From assembly GCF_000238375.3 (NCBI RefSeq), contig NZ_AHBZ03000014.1, positions 558,001 to 622,000 on the forward strand: 64,000 nucleotides of DNA, written 5' to 3'. The notes under the pieces are model-generated. The model did not search any database. It saw only the letters and a program-made list of their open reading frames with translations, and was not told where the DNA came from. Of the stretch, positions 27,800 through 36,675 are shown piece by piece. A program made the translations under genes and the position numbers. The DNA comes from Pseudoalteromonas citrea (GTDB lineage: Bacteria > Pseudomonadota > Gammaproteobacteria > Enterobacterales > Alteromonadaceae). Within the stretch, counting starts at the first letter, position 1; every line of letters starts with the position of its first letter.

Positions 27800-28105
27800 T
27801 TAATCGATATCAAACTTTTTGTCGAAGCGCGATATTTGCAATATTTTCTTTAACTGCGGGCGGCAATTGCTAATATGGATACTACCAATTGAGTCCCCCA
27901 AAGTTTTTTTCATATTAAGTAACATACCTAGCGCAGAACTGTCCATATAGTCGGTTTCACGTAAATCAATGACTACTTTTTCAGTCTGTTCCCCCACCTC
28001 TGCATACGCTTGGCGAAATGACTGTACTAAATTAAAATCGAACTTTCCCCTGATTTGAATGGTCAATGTTTTCCCATCCGCTGAAGCATTCTTGCTCAAA
28101 CTCAT
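27800..28105 (-). CDS. crsA: STAS-domain anti-sigma antagonist, CrsA-like
   Basis: A 101-residue single STAS domain related to SpoIIAA/RsbV. The phosphorylatable serine lies in the motif MDSSALGML (Ser57 by analogy with SpoIIAA), after the strand KVVIDLRE. In partner-switch systems the unphosphorylated form binds the kinase/anti-sigma factor and frees the sigma factor. The downstream protein on the same strand contains both the phosphatase and the kinase domain needed to act on this serine. TTAGGAGCT precedes the ATG. The target sigma factor (RpoS by analogy) is not in the window. Confidence 0.85.
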   Translation of the reverse strand: MSLSKNASADGKTLTIQIRGKFDFNLVQSFRQAYAEVGEQTEKVVIDLRETDYMDSSALGMLLNMKKTLGDSIGSIHISNCRPQLKKILQISRFDKKFDID

Positions 28106-28318
28106 CTTAAGCTCCTAATATGGTTTGAATTTGTTATCCGTGCACTGATTTAAATATAACGCTTTTACATTTTTTCGCCAAAAATTAACGTTATCAAATG
28201 TAATTTATTTTTATACCCCCTCTTTTTAATCGCTCTATAACGTAAAATAAGCTTGGTATCAGGCAGTAAAATATCTAAAATAACGTGTTAATAGGACAAA
28301 AAATAAAAGTGGGATAAA

Positions 28319-28648
28319 ATGTCAGATAACCGCTTGGTATACTCTACCGACATAGGCCGCATCAACACCGATGAGGCAAAGCCGCAAGCGCAAGCCAAAC
28401 TATTTAAAGACGGTGCAGTGCGGATTGAAAAGCAAACAAAAGGCCGAAAAGGGAAAGGTGTCATGCTCGTTGTTGGCATAGATCCTCAAGAACATGACCT
28501 TAAAAAATTAGCTAAAACACTAAAAAGTAAAATGGGTCAAGGCGGTGCGCTAAAAGACAATATCATTGAAGTACAAGGTGATGACCGTACTAAGCTTAAG
28601 TTAATACTGGAATCACTTAACTTTAAAGTAAAAATTGCCGGCGGTTAA
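28319..28648 (+). CDS. yciH: YciH, SUI1/eIF1-like translation factor
   Basis: A 109-residue protein with a short N-terminal extension and a SUI1 domain: GAVRIEKQTKGRKGKGV near 32-48, LAKTLKSKMGQGGALKDN, and VQGDDRTKLKLILE. It matches E. coli YciH in size and motifs. YciH resembles eukaryotic initiation factor 1 and can replace some IF3 functions in vitro; its role in bacteria, possibly during stress, is not settled. GTGGGATAAA precedes the ATG. It converges with the GGDEF/EAL gene, with stops 3 bases apart. Confidence 0.95.
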   Translation: MSDNRLVYSTDIGRINTDEAKPQAQAKLFKDGAVRIEKQTKGRKGKGVMLVVGIDPQEHDLKKLAKTLKSKMGQGGALKDNIIEVQGDDRTKLKLILESLNFKVKIAGG

Positions 28649-28651
28649 TTA

Positions 28652-31636
28652 CTAATTACCGGCACTATCTTGTAATTGAGAACGAAAGATTTCAATTTCA
28701 TGCTCAGGTAAAGGTGGACTATAGTAATAGCCTTGAACTATGTAGCAATTATTGCGCTTCAAAAATGCCACCTGTTCTTTTGTTTCAACCCCTTCAGCAA
28801 CAACTTGTAGGTTAAGTTTTTGAGCCATTGCTATTATCGCCGCTGTGATCTCCATATCATTTGAATCAGCTGGTATATCTTTTACAAATGATCTATCCAC
28901 CTTTAGGCTATCTACAGGAAAACGCTTAAGGTAGCTTAACGAAGAGTAACCGGTGCCAAAATCATCAATCGACAAACCCACACCGAGATCTTTCATCTGA
29001 TGTAATTGAGCAATGGCAGCTTCAACATCTCCCATTAACATGCTTTCCGTCAATTCCAAATGGAGTTTTTCAGCCGGCATTTGGGTTTTTTGTAACACAT
29101 CAGAGATTTCATCAATTAAATGAGCGTCTTTGAACTGTCGAGCAGACAGATTAATAGACATGTTACCTGAGCGGCCTTGACGTTGTAGCCGCATCGAAAA
29201 TAAACATGCTTCTTCCAATACCCACGCACCTAACTCCACAATTAAGCCGGTTGCCTCTGCAATTGGAATAAACTTCGTTGGTGGGATCATGCCTTTTTCA
29301 GGATGTTTCCATCGGATCAATGCCTCATAACCGACAATTTTTAATGTTTGGCAATCAACCTGAGGCTGATAAAACAAGGTAAATTGTTTTGCTTTTATTG
29401 CCTGCCTTAACTCATTTTCAATGTATAAACGTTCATTAGCGGCCGCATCAAGCTCCTGGGAATAAAAATGAAATGTATTACGGCCTTTGGCTTTGGCCTC
29501 ATACATAGCTAAATCAGCATGTTTTAATAATTGCTCTTCTTCTTTACTATCAAATGGCGCCATGGTGATACCAATACTGGCACTGACAATTACTTCGTTA
29601 TTGCCTAGCTTAATTGGTTTATTCAACGTGCGTTGAATAATATGCGCCACTTCCATCGCATTTTCACGCTTTTCAATCCCACTTAAAAGCACAGCAAATT
29701 CATCACCACCGAGCCGTGCGATAGTGTCTTCAGATCTTAACCGCAACTTGAGTCGATCAGCGACCTCGACTAACAGCCGATCACCAGCATCATGCCCTAA
29801 CGTGTCATTAATGCGTTTAAATTCATCTAAATCAAAATAAAACAAGGCAAATGCATAATGTCCACGTTCAGCCAACGCCATTGATTTTCGCAGCTGCATT
29901 CTAAAGAAGGTCCTATTAGCCAAACCTGTTAATGTATCAAAATACGCTAACTCTTCCATTTTGCGCTGACTTTCTTTCACAAAGGAAATATCTTGCGCCG
30001 ACGCCACATAACTAGAAATTTGCCCTCCGTCTTCTCTAATCGGGGAAATACTGAGGCTAACCCAAATCGGTTTTGGATCAGAACCAGCTAACATGGTATC
30101 GCCACGCCAGTAATTCCTACTGCGTAAATCTATATCAATGTCATCAACCACAATCGCCATATCTTTAGAAATAATGCTCAATAAAGGGGCACTCAAAAAG
30201 TGACTTTCTTCAAAGCCGGTCATTTCTAACATTTTCGGATTTACATATTCAATTTGAAAATGTTCATTGGTGATAACCACCGCAGTGCCCGAAAAGGATA
30301 CTGCCTTTGACAGCCTATTTGCCGCTTTTTCTGCAATTTCTTTTTCTGTGATACGTTGATTTAAGCCTGTAACCAACTTTTTTATTTCTTCACTCATATC
30401 GTTAAATGAAGCGTTGAGTTGCCCTATTTCATCTTTACTACTGGGCATTGACGGCATATCCCATTGCCCTCGACCAAATCCAACTACTGCATTTACCAAC
30501 AAGTTTATCCGCCCTAAAACCAACTGATACAACACTTGATGTAATAAAAGAGCAACAAATAATGCATAAAGTAAAAATAAACCAAAGAACTTAACTTTTA
30601 ATTCTTCCAATGCAGACAATGCAGAGTCACGCTTTTTATAAACACCAATGTACCAATCGAGCTGTTTAAGCTGTTGGATATTAATAATGTGACCTTCACC
30701 CTCTAATGTAAATTCATCTTGAAACTCTGGTAATTTAACCAATAAAGCTGACTCGATAACAGTGTTCAATGCGGGTATTGAAATAGGCCTATCTGGTGAA
30801 TCTGTACCTGATGCTCGCTGAGTGCCTAAATTAGGCGCTGCTATAATATGTCCTTGCTGATCAAATATCACAAACCCTTGTCGAGAGTCCGGGGCAGGCA
30901 AATGAGAGAGCAATGTCGTAAGCTCCAAATCAGTGCCTGTGAAGCCAACATACTGCTCATTATTGTAAAGTGGCACTAAAATACTTATCACCCACTTGTT
31001 CCAAACATTATCAAAATGTACTCGAGACCATATTGCCTCTCTCGTTGGGTTTAGCTCTTCTCTTAGTAACGGTAGAGCATGAGTACTGAACAATGCGTTA
31101 TTTGGCGAGCTGTTCAACAAAATATTAGGCGGGGCTATTCTCACAAAATTTTCTTTAGTCACTAAATAGAAGTTAAAAAAATCTTGAAGTAAGGGTGGCG
31201 CAATAATGTTCCACAATGATTCTGACTGTGTAAATAAACGCCTATCATTTTGTGTTAAAGTAACACTCGATAAATAAGCGGCTGACAGGCCATTCTTTGA
31301 GGTGCTGCGGAACTCACCACTCCTTTCAGCTATTTGAGAAGTTAACTGTTCTGGTAACAGGGTCGGTTCGATAAACAATTGCTTGGCAACAACAATATTT
31401 GCTTGTTCAGCTAAACTCGTTTTCAAATTTAAGTACTGGCTGAACTGGTAAACCGCTTGGCTACTTACTCGTTTTAACTCTGAGTACTCTTCGTAAATCA
31501 GCTGCCTTTCTTCTGATTTAAGCATTAATGCAGCAGCAAAAACACCAGCAACTAAGCACACTGCTGATATCAACATTGATAGCTTCACACTGAGAGAGTT
31601 TGCACCAAACCTTGAAGGGGGCCGACGATTGACCAC
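28652..31636 (-). CDS. membrane c-di-GMP enzyme: Cache-HAMP-PAS-GGDEF-EAL
   Basis: A 994-residue sensor. Membrane helices lie at about 18-40 and 350-375 and enclose a large periplasmic Cache-like domain. A HAMP segment follows (about 375-425), then PAS (about 440-560; TAVVITNEHFQIEYVNP), GGDEF (about 570-730) and EAL (about 740-990). The GGDEF active motif RLGGDEF (near 640) is intact, as is YFDLDEFKRIND. The EAL motif is intact (YEALIRW near 767), and NLSARQF, ELTESMLM, DDFGTGYSSLSYL, LKVDRSF and VAEGVE are all present. Both cyclase and phosphodiesterase could therefore be active, with the periplasmic ligand deciding. It is monocistronic. It may influence motility and pili, but no target is shown. 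Confidence 0.9.
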   Translation of the reverse strand: MVNRRPPSRFGANSLSVKLSMLISAVCLVAGVFAAALMLKSEERQLIYEEYSELKRVSSQAVYQFSQYLNLKTSLAEQANIVVAKQLFIEPTLLPEQLTSQIAERSGEFRSTSKNGLSAAYLSSVTLTQNDRRLFTQSESLWNIIAPPLLQDFFNFYLVTKENFVRIAPPNILLNSSPNNALFSTHALPLLREELNPTREAIWSRVHFDNVWNKWVISILVPLYNNEQYVGFTGTDLELTTLLSHLPAPDSRQGFVIFDQQGHIIAAPNLGTQRASGTDSPDRPISIPALNTVIESALLVKLPEFQDEFTLEGEGHIINIQQLKQLDWYIGVYKKRDSALSALEELKVKFFGLFLLYALFVALLLHQVLYQLVLGRINLLVNAVVGFGRGQWDMPSMPSSKDEIGQLNASFNDMSEEIKKLVTGLNQRITEKEIAEKAANRLSKAVSFSGTAVVITNEHFQIEYVNPKMLEMTGFEESHFLSAPLLSIISKDMAIVVDDIDIDLRSRNYWRGDTMLAGSDPKPIWVSLSISPIREDGGQISSYVASAQDISFVKESQRKMEELAYFDTLTGLANRTFFRMQLRKSMALAERGHYAFALFYFDLDEFKRINDTLGHDAGDRLLVEVADRLKLRLRSEDTIARLGGDEFAVLLSGIEKRENAMEVAHIIQRTLNKPIKLGNNEVIVSASIGITMAPFDSKEEEQLLKHADLAMYEAKAKGRNTFHFYSQELDAAANERLYIENELRQAIKAKQFTLFYQPQVDCQTLKIVGYEALIRWKHPEKGMIPPTKFIPIAEATGLIVELGAWVLEEACLFSMRLQRQGRSGNMSINLSARQFKDAHLIDEISDVLQKTQMPAEKLHLELTESMLMGDVEAAIAQLHQMKDLGVGLSIDDFGTGYSSLSYLKRFPVDSLKVDRSFVKDIPADSNDMEITAAIIAMAQKLNLQVVAEGVETKEQVAFLKRNNCYIVQGYYYSPPLPEHEIEIFRSQLQDSAGN

Positions 31637-31837
31637 TTTTAAACCCTTATCATAATTATAATTTTTTTCATTAATCTAAAATTAATATAACAGATACAGA
31701 TAACATAAGTCACGTTTGTATCACTAACTGACACTAAGAGCTATTTCGCTTAGCGAGCAATTATTCAAAATTATCACTTTAGAACTAATTTAAAGTGTGC
31801 TAATAATATATTTAATTTAATTTATTTATAACACAAT

Positions 31838-31894
31838 ATGACAATTTTGATTGCCCGCACTCCATATTTCTTTTTTGGCTTCTTCTTTAGGTGA
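31838..31894 (+). CDS. pheL: pheA leader peptide PheL
   Basis: An 18-codon ORF, MTILIARTPYFFFGFFFR, with six Phe codons in the second half. It lies directly before an attenuator hairpin and pheA. This is the classic design of a phenylalanine attenuation leader: a ribosome stalling at Phe codons lets an antiterminator form. It differs in sequence from E. coli PheL but has the same length class and Phe cluster. It is too short for routine gene callers. Confidence 0.88.
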   Translation: MTILIARTPYFFFGFFFR

Positions 31895-31895
31895 A

Positions 31896-31936
31896 GAGGC
31901 TGAACTGTTTGCGTGTAACACAAATAGCTAAGCCTC
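31896..31936 (+). promoter_or_regulatory. pheA antiterminator segment
   Basis: GAGGCT (31896-31901), just after the pheL stop, can pair with AGCCTC (31931-31936), the left arm of the terminator. An inner stem TTTG/CAAA supports it. Pairing here would prevent the terminator, so it acts as the antiterminator when the ribosome stalls in the Phe run. Confidence 0.65.
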
Positions 31937-31957
31937 CCAACTGGGAGGCTTTTTTTT
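31930..31957 (+). terminator. pheA attenuator
   Basis: An 8-bp stem AGCCTCCC/GGGAGGCT with loop AACT is followed by T8, 22 bases before the pheA start codon. It stops transcription when phenylalanyl-tRNA is plentiful. Confidence 0.92.
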
Positions 31958-31978
31958 GCATTGGGAATGAGAGGACCT

Positions 31979-33133
31979 ATGACTGAAAACACATTAAATG
32001 CACTGCGTCGCGATATCAATGAAATTGATTCCGACCTAATGGTGCTACTTGCTAAGCGCCGTCGGATAAGCCACAGCGTATTAGAATACAAAATTACCAA
32101 CAATAAACCGATCAGAGACGAAGAGCGAGAGCAAGTACTGCTAGAAAAGCTCATCAGCTATGGCAAGTCACTAGGCCTTGATGCATTTTATATTAATAGT
32201 GTTTTCCAAACGATCTTGGAAGACTCAGTATTAAATCAACAAGCTTTATTGCAAAAAAACCTTAACCCTGAGGCATTAGGCGATACTCATAGAGTTGCCT
32301 ATTTAGGTGGCCAAGGCTCTTATAGCCAACTTGCGTGCCATAAATATTTTAGTCGTCGCCCAGGTAAAGTCGTTGAACTTGGCTGTCCAAGCTTTGACAA
32401 AATTACCGAACAGGTCGAACGTGGCCAAGCTGATTACGGTCTGCTTCCTATCGAAAATACCAGCTCTGGTAGTATCAACGAAGTTTTCGATTTGCTGCAG
32501 CATGCTCAGGTTTCTATCGTCGGTGAGGTAACGCAAACAGTAGAGCATTGTTTATTAACAAACCCTGGCACCGAATTAAAAGACATAAGTAAGATATTTG
32601 CACATCATCAGCCGTTTGCCCAATGTAGCCGTTTTTTACAGGGGCTTGGTGACATACAACACGAAACATGCGATTCAACATCCAGCGCACTGCAATCTGC
32701 ACTAGAGACACCACAGAGTGCCGCAATTGCCTCAGCACAAGCTGGTAAAAATATTGGTTTAGAGGTCATCAAGACCGGTTTGGCAAATCAAGCTGAAAAT
32801 CATAGTCGATTTATTGTTGTTGCACGGGAGTCATTACAGGTCTCTACGCAACTTCCTACCAAAATCAGTTTAATCATGGCAACAAAACAACAAGTCGGTT
32901 CTCTGGCTGACGCTTTGATGGTATTCAAGTGCCATAATATCAATATGGTTAAATTAGAATCAAGACCAGTACCAGGAAACCCTTGGGAAGAAGTATTCTA
33001 CGTAGATTTATTAGCAAACACCGCCGAAAAACGAGTGCAACAAGCGATGGAGCAACTTAAAGAGCATACTCAATTTGTTAGAGTGTTGGGCTGCTATCAA
33101 AGTGAATCGTTACAAGCCGTTGATGTCTTATGA
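31979..33133 (+). CDS. pheA: bifunctional chorismate mutase/prephenate dehydratase (P-protein)
   Basis: PheA turns chorismate into prephenate and then phenylpyruvate, the committed route to phenylalanine. From the ATG at 31979 (AGAGGA 6 bases upstream) it has 384 residues (E. coli 386). The chorismate mutase domain (about 1-90) has LMVLLAKRRRISHSVLEYK. The dehydratase domain (about 100-280) has YLGGQGSYSQLACHKYF, PIENTSSGSINEV and the catalytic TRF-like segment NHSRFIVV. The C-terminal ACT domain has ESRPVPGNPWEEVFYVD, the phenylalanine feedback site. It is controlled by the upstream PheL attenuator and convergent with tyrA. Confidence 0.97.
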   Translation: MTENTLNALRRDINEIDSDLMVLLAKRRRISHSVLEYKITNNKPIRDEEREQVLLEKLISYGKSLGLDAFYINSVFQTILEDSVLNQQALLQKNLNPEALGDTHRVAYLGGQGSYSQLACHKYFSRRPGKVVELGCPSFDKITEQVERGQADYGLLPIENTSSGSINEVFDLLQHAQVSIVGEVTQTVEHCLLTNPGTELKDISKIFAHHQPFAQCSRFLQGLGDIQHETCDSTSSALQSALETPQSAAIASAQAGKNIGLEVIKTGLANQAENHSRFIVVARESLQVSTQLPTKISLIMATKQQVGSLADALMVFKCHNINMVKLESRPVPGNPWEEVFYVDLLANTAEKRVQQAMEQLKEHTQFVRVLGCYQSESLQAVDVL

Positions 33134-33141
33134 TCTAACAA

Positions 33142-33170
33142 AGAAATAGCGCATTAGCGCTATTTCTCTT
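33142..33170. terminator. bidirectional terminator pheA/tyrA
   Basis: An 11-bp stem AGAAATAGCGC/GCGCTATTTCT with loop ATTA lies between the convergent pheA and tyrA stop codons. T-rich sequence follows on the plus strand. Confidence 0.75.
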
Positions 33171-33174
33171 TCCT

Positions 33175-34308
33175 TTAGTCTAATACTTTTGCATCATTCG
33201 CTTTATTTAACAACCCTCGGCTTTGAGATAGGAACTGAGTTACACTGCAAGAAAAATACTCTTTTGCTTGTGCAAATGCCCCTATCAAAGCGTCTTTATC
33301 CCCTGCTTTCAATAATTCTAAGGTGCTGCTAAACGTATCCTGATAGCTTGCTAACAGCCCCTCAACATCATTATATTGTGCAAGCATTATGTCAGAATAC
33401 AGTTCTGGTGATTGAGCAAACAATCTTCCCACCATCATCAGTTCAAGTTGGTAAATAGGCGAAGAACAACTTCGAAGCTCTTGTAAAGTGTGAGATTGCT
33501 TAGCTAAAAATTGACCATAAACAAACGTCGTCAAATGACGCATGACTTGAATAATTTGCATTGCTTGGTCATGTTTTTTAGCGTCGATATTGACTAACTG
33601 GCATCCCCAAATAGTTAATTGTTGCAATAGGCCTTGATAATCGCCTGTTCTTCTACCATCACATACAACCACCGTTTGCTTAACCCAATGAGATATATCT
33701 GGACCAAACATGGGATGCAACCCCACAACAGGACCTGAATGCTTATCCATTAACGTTTTTACAGGCCCCTGCTTTATCGAAGTAATATCGGCGAGAACGC
33801 AATCATCTGGTAAGGCCGGTAATTTTGCAACTACCTCTTCCAATGCATTAATAGGTACGCTGATCAGCACCAACTTTGCATCTGCTAGTATAGCTTCAGC
33901 TTGGCTAGACTGAGCTTTATCTAACACTCGCACTTCATAGCCAGAACGACGGAATTGTTTGGCAAACAACTGCCCCATAGCACCTTCACCACCTACAATA
34001 ACAATAGGCGACAGTTCAGGGGCTACACAGGCTAATAAACTTTGTTGATTCTCATACGCTTCACGCATCATACGCCTGAGTATGTCTTCAATTAAATCGG
34101 GGTTAACACCACTTTCAAGCGCCTGTTCACGTCTCGCTGAAATCAACTCAGCCTCTCGTTCCGGTGCATGCAAAGGCGCCCCTGTTTGCTGCTTAACAAT
34201 CCCAACTTGTTCTGTCAAAGCGCGGCGCTTCGCCAGTAATGCCACAAGTTCAGTATCACAAGCATCAATGCCTTGTCTTAATACATGTAAATCAATTCCA
34301 TCAGCCAT
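33175..34308 (-). CDS. tyrA: bifunctional chorismate mutase/prephenate dehydrogenase (T-protein)
   Basis: TyrA converts chorismate via prephenate to 4-hydroxyphenylpyruvate with NAD, the route to tyrosine. It has 377 residues (E. coli 373). The N-terminal chorismate mutase (about 1-90) has LVALLAKRRALTEQVGIVK and REAYENQQ. The dehydrogenase has the NAD motif IVIVGGEGAMGQLFAKQF near 105, DITSIKQGP, and GLHPMFGPD (prephenate region). It is not linked to aroF as in E. coli, but faces pheA. Two TyrR-like boxes overlap the region immediately before its start codon. Confidence 0.97.
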   Translation of the reverse strand: MADGIDLHVLRQGIDACDTELVALLAKRRALTEQVGIVKQQTGAPLHAPEREAELISARREQALESGVNPDLIEDILRRMMREAYENQQSLLACVAPELSPIVIVGGEGAMGQLFAKQFRRSGYEVRVLDKAQSSQAEAILADAKLVLISVPINALEEVVAKLPALPDDCVLADITSIKQGPVKTLMDKHSGPVVGLHPMFGPDISHWVKQTVVVCDGRRTGDYQGLLQQLTIWGCQLVNIDAKKHDQAMQIIQVMRHLTTFVYGQFLAKQSHTLQELRSCSSPIYQLELMMVGRLFAQSPELYSDIMLAQYNDVEGLLASYQDTFSSTLELLKAGDKDALIGAFAQAKEYFSCSVTQFLSQSRGLLNKANDAKVLD

Positions 34309-34310
34309 AG

Positions 34311-34347
34311 TGTAAACTTAAAATTACAGTGTAAAATATATAATACA
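34311..34347 (-). promoter_or_regulatory. TyrR-like operator boxes of tyrA
   Basis: On the plus strand, TGTAAA-CTTAAA-ATTACA (34311-34328) has one mismatch to the TyrR box TGTAAA-N6-TTTACA. A second, weaker copy TGTAAA-N6-AATACA follows at 34330-34347 (two mismatches). Strong and weak boxes side by side before tyrA resemble the TyrR repression layout in E. coli. Confidence 0.6.
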
Positions 34348-34418
34348 GCCAGTCTAACAGGAACAAAGTGATGAGAAAAGGTATAAAATAATCAGTCACT
34401 AGAATATAGCGCACAAAA

Positions 34419-34453
34419 CAAAACAGGCCACTCAAAGAGTGGCCTGTTTTTTC
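34419..34453 (-). terminator. terminator of rpsP-rimM-trmD-rplS operon
   Basis: A 13-bp stem AAACAGGCCACTC/GAGTGGCCTGTTT with loop AAA; the minus strand ends in TTTTGTTTTG. It lies 20 bases after the rplS stop. Confidence 0.9.
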
Positions 34454-34472
34454 AGCGTGATAAACGCTCGTA

Positions 34473-34832
34473 TTAATTAAGTTTTTCTTTAATACGTGCT
34501 GATTTACCTGAACGCTCGCGTAGGTAGTAAAGCTTAGCACGACGAACTGCACCGCGACGCTTAACTGTAACGCTATCGATAAGAGGGCTGTGCGTTTGGA
34601 ATACACGCTCAACACCTTCACCGTTCGAGATCTTACGAACAGTGAAAGCTGAATGTAGACCGCGATTACGCTTAGCGATTACAACACCTTCAAAAGCCTG
34701 TAGACGCTCTTTGTTACCTTCTTTTACACGTACCTGTACAACTACTGTATCACCAGCGCCGAACACTGGTACGTCTTTTTTAAGCTGCTCTTCTTCAAGC
34801 GCTTTAATAATATTTTGGTTTACTTTTGCCAT
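34473..34832 (-). CDS. rplS: 50S ribosomal protein L19
   Basis: L19 sits at the 30S-50S interface of the ribosome. From the ATG at 34832 ([16 protein letters not shown]) it has 119 residues; an upstream GTG at 34844 would add four but is not conserved. The central [20 protein letters not shown] and [22 protein letters not shown], and the end [20 protein letters not shown], are standard L19. It is the last gene of the rpsP-rimM-trmD-rplS operon and is followed by a strong terminator. Lys/Arg richness fits rRNA binding. Confidence 0.98.
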   Translation of the reverse strand: MAKVNQNIIKALEEEQLKKDVPVFGAGDTVVVQVRVKEGNKERLQAFEGVVIAKRNRGLHSAFTVRKISNGEGVERVFQTHSPLIDSVTVKRRGAVRRAKLYYLRERSGKSARIKEKLN

Positions 34833-34865
34833 TATATTTCTCACATTCCTAGGTGTAACTGTCTT

Positions 34866-35633
34866 CTAGCCACAAGCTTCTTGGTACTCATGCTGAAATT
34901 CAGCGAGTAGTGCCGCTTGCTCCTCAGTCAGAGCTAGGTTACGCAACAAGTCTGGACGACGTAGCCAAGTTCTTCCCAATGACTGCTTTAAGCGCCATTT
35001 AGCAATTGCTTGGTGGTTTCCGCTGAGTAATACAGCAGGGACCTGTTTGTCATCCAATGTTTCTGGCCGAGTATAGTGAGGACAATCTAGCAACCCATCC
35101 GAGAATGAATCTTGCTCAGCTGACTGGTTGTGACCTAATACACCAGGCACTAATCGCGCTACAGCGTCAATTAATGTCATAGCAGGTAGTTCACCACCGC
35201 TGAGAATAAAATCGCCAATGGACCATTCTTCATCTACAAGAGATTCGATGATCCGTTCATCTATACCTTCATACCGACCAGCTACTAAAATCAATTTTTC
35301 AGATGCCGCTAACTGAGCAGCACCTTGTTGATCTAGTTTTCGCCCTTGAGGGGACATATAAATTACTTTAGCGCCTTCTCCAGCTGCAGATTTTGCAGCT
35401 AAAATAGCTTGCTGTAATGGTTGCACCATCATCAACATGCCAGGACCGCCACCATAAGGTCTGTCATCTACGGTTCTATGCTTATCAACTGCATAGTCTC
35501 GTGGATTCCAACAATTAAAATCGATTAAACCGTTTTTAACTGCACGCCCTGTAACACCTTGTTGGGTTATCGCATCAAACATTTCTGGGAACAGTGAAAT
35601 CACTCCTACCCATAGTGGATTTTGCTGACTCAT
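34866..35633 (-). CDS. trmD: tRNA (guanine-37-N1)-methyltransferase
   Basis: TrmD adds m1G at position 37 of tRNAs reading CNN codons, including tRNA-Pro, and prevents +1 frameshifting. From the ATG at 35633 it has 255 residues, the same as E. coli. The SPOUT knot shows [51 protein letters not shown] and DCPHYTRPE. Its start codon overlaps the rimM stop (TAATG), so translation is coupled. The tRNA-Pro(UGG) substrate is encoded three times in this same window. Confidence 0.98.
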   Translation of the reverse strand: MSQQNPLWVGVISLFPEMFDAITQQGVTGRAVKNGLIDFNCWNPRDYAVDKHRTVDDRPYGGGPGMLMMVQPLQQAILAAKSAAGEGAKVIYMSPQGRKLDQQGAAQLAASEKLILVAGRYEGIDERIIESLVDEEWSIGDFILSGGELPAMTLIDAVARLVPGVLGHNQSAEQDSFSDGLLDCPHYTRPETLDDKQVPAVLLSGNHQAIAKWRLKQSLGRTWLRRPDLLRNLALTEEQAALLAEFQHEYQEACG

Positions 35634-36166
35634 TAAAAGCCTGGATCCCAATCAACAGTAATTATTTTCTCTTCATGTTTAACCTCTTTAATAACTGAAT
35701 CAGTTAAAAAAGGAATTAAACGTTCAGATTGACCAAATGCATCTTTTTTGTTTGCTTTCACAACCAAAACGTCATTTGAGCCTGTCTCCATCAAGTCATC
35801 AACAGTGCCTAGGTCATAACCTTTATCAGTTACAACCGACATGCCAATGAGATCTCGCCAATAAAACTCCCCAGAAGGGAGTTCCGGCAGTTGCGCTGAA
35901 TCAACAGAAATTTCTGCATTGGTATACGCCATTGCTTCGTCTCTGTCGTTTACTTGCGCAAACTTGGCGATAAAGCCCTTGTTATGACGACGCCAGTCGC
36001 TCACTTCAAGGGTTTGCCATTTACCTTGTTGCCCTATTAACCATGGGCTGAAATCGAAGATCCCTTGGGGATCATCAGTAAATGAATGTACCTTAAGCCA
36101 GCCCTTAATTCCGTAAGGAGCACCAAGCTTACCTACTACAATAATCGAGGTGTTTTCTTGACTCAT
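35633..36166 (-). CDS. rimM: 16S rRNA processing protein RimM
   Basis: RimM helps mature the 30S head and binds ribosomal protein S19. The 177-residue protein (E. coli 182) has an N-terminal RimM barrel ([20 protein letters not shown]) and a C-terminal PRC-like barrel ([31 protein letters not shown]). The start follows rpsP by 17 bases and its stop overlaps the trmD start. All four genes of the operon act in ribosome or tRNA maturation. Confidence 0.97.
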   Translation of the reverse strand: MSQENTSIIVVGKLGAPYGIKGWLKVHSFTDDPQGIFDFSPWLIGQQGKWQTLEVSDWRRHNKGFIAKFAQVNDRDEAMAYTNAEISVDSAQLPELPSGEFYWRDLIGMSVVTDKGYDLGTVDDLMETGSNDVLVVKANKKDAFGQSERLIPFLTDSVIKEVKHEEKIITVDWDPGF

Positions 36167-36183
36167 GGTTACACTTACGCCTA

Positions 36184-36432
36184 TTAAGCCGCTTTACGAG
36201 CGTCTTTAACTAACTTAGCTACGCGATCTGTTAGAGATGCGCCCTGACCAACCCAGTGTTCAACACGGGCTAAGTCTAAACGAATTTTCTCTTCTTGACC
36301 TTGAGCAATAGGGTTAAAGAAACCTACTTTCTCGATGAAACGACCGTCACGCGAGAAACGGCTATCCGCAACCACAATTTGATAGAAAGGACGCTTTTTA
36401 GCGCCACCACGTTGCAAACGAATAGTTACCAT
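36184..36432 (-). CDS. rpsP: 30S ribosomal protein S16
   Basis: S16 is a small 30S assembly protein. The 82-residue product (E. coli 82) begins [20 protein letters not shown] and has [21 protein letters not shown], both highly conserved. It is the first gene of the rpsP-rimM-trmD-rplS operon, with AGAGGA 6 bases before the ATG and a plausible sigma70 promoter about 70 bases upstream. Confidence 0.98.
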   Translation of the reverse strand: MVTIRLQRGGAKKRPFYQIVVADSRFSRDGRFIEKVGFFNPIAQGQEEKIRLDLARVEHWVGQGASLTDRVAKLVKDARKAA

Positions 36433-36499
36433 ACCGTCCTCTGAATAGATTGACTGTTTTCATTAATAAGATTTACTTCCCACAATAGGAAGCTGGGGA

Positions 36500-36527
36500 A
36501 TTGTACGAGTTTTTAGCCACAATGCAA
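36500..36527 (-). promoter_or_regulatory. candidate sigma70 promoter of rpsP operon
   Basis: On the minus strand, TTGCAT (36522-36527), a 16-base spacer and TACAAT (36500-36505) are followed by a short C-rich discriminator (TCCCC). This lies downstream of the ffh terminator and about 70 bases before the rpsP ATG. Confidence 0.55.
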
Positions 36528-36620
36528 GTAAGAAGTGCGGATAAATGACACTTAGGTAGATTAAATGCTGATCTGAGGGGTAAAAAACAACCATAACATG
36601 CTGCTGCTTTTATGATCAAT

Positions 36621-36647
36621 AAAAAAGAGGCTATCGCCTCTTTTTTA
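36621..36647 (-). terminator. ffh terminator
   Basis: An 11-bp stem AAAAAAGAGGC/GCCTCTTTTTT with loop TATC lies 30 bases after the ffh stop on the minus strand. Confidence 0.9.
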
Positions 36648-36675
36648 TTTTATATGAAAAAAACGCTATAAAACC

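Noticed and set aside
34301-34621. 106-codon minus-strand frame overlapping rplS and the tyrA start
   Set aside because: It overlaps rplS in another frame and runs through its terminator hairpin. Not consistent with a gene.
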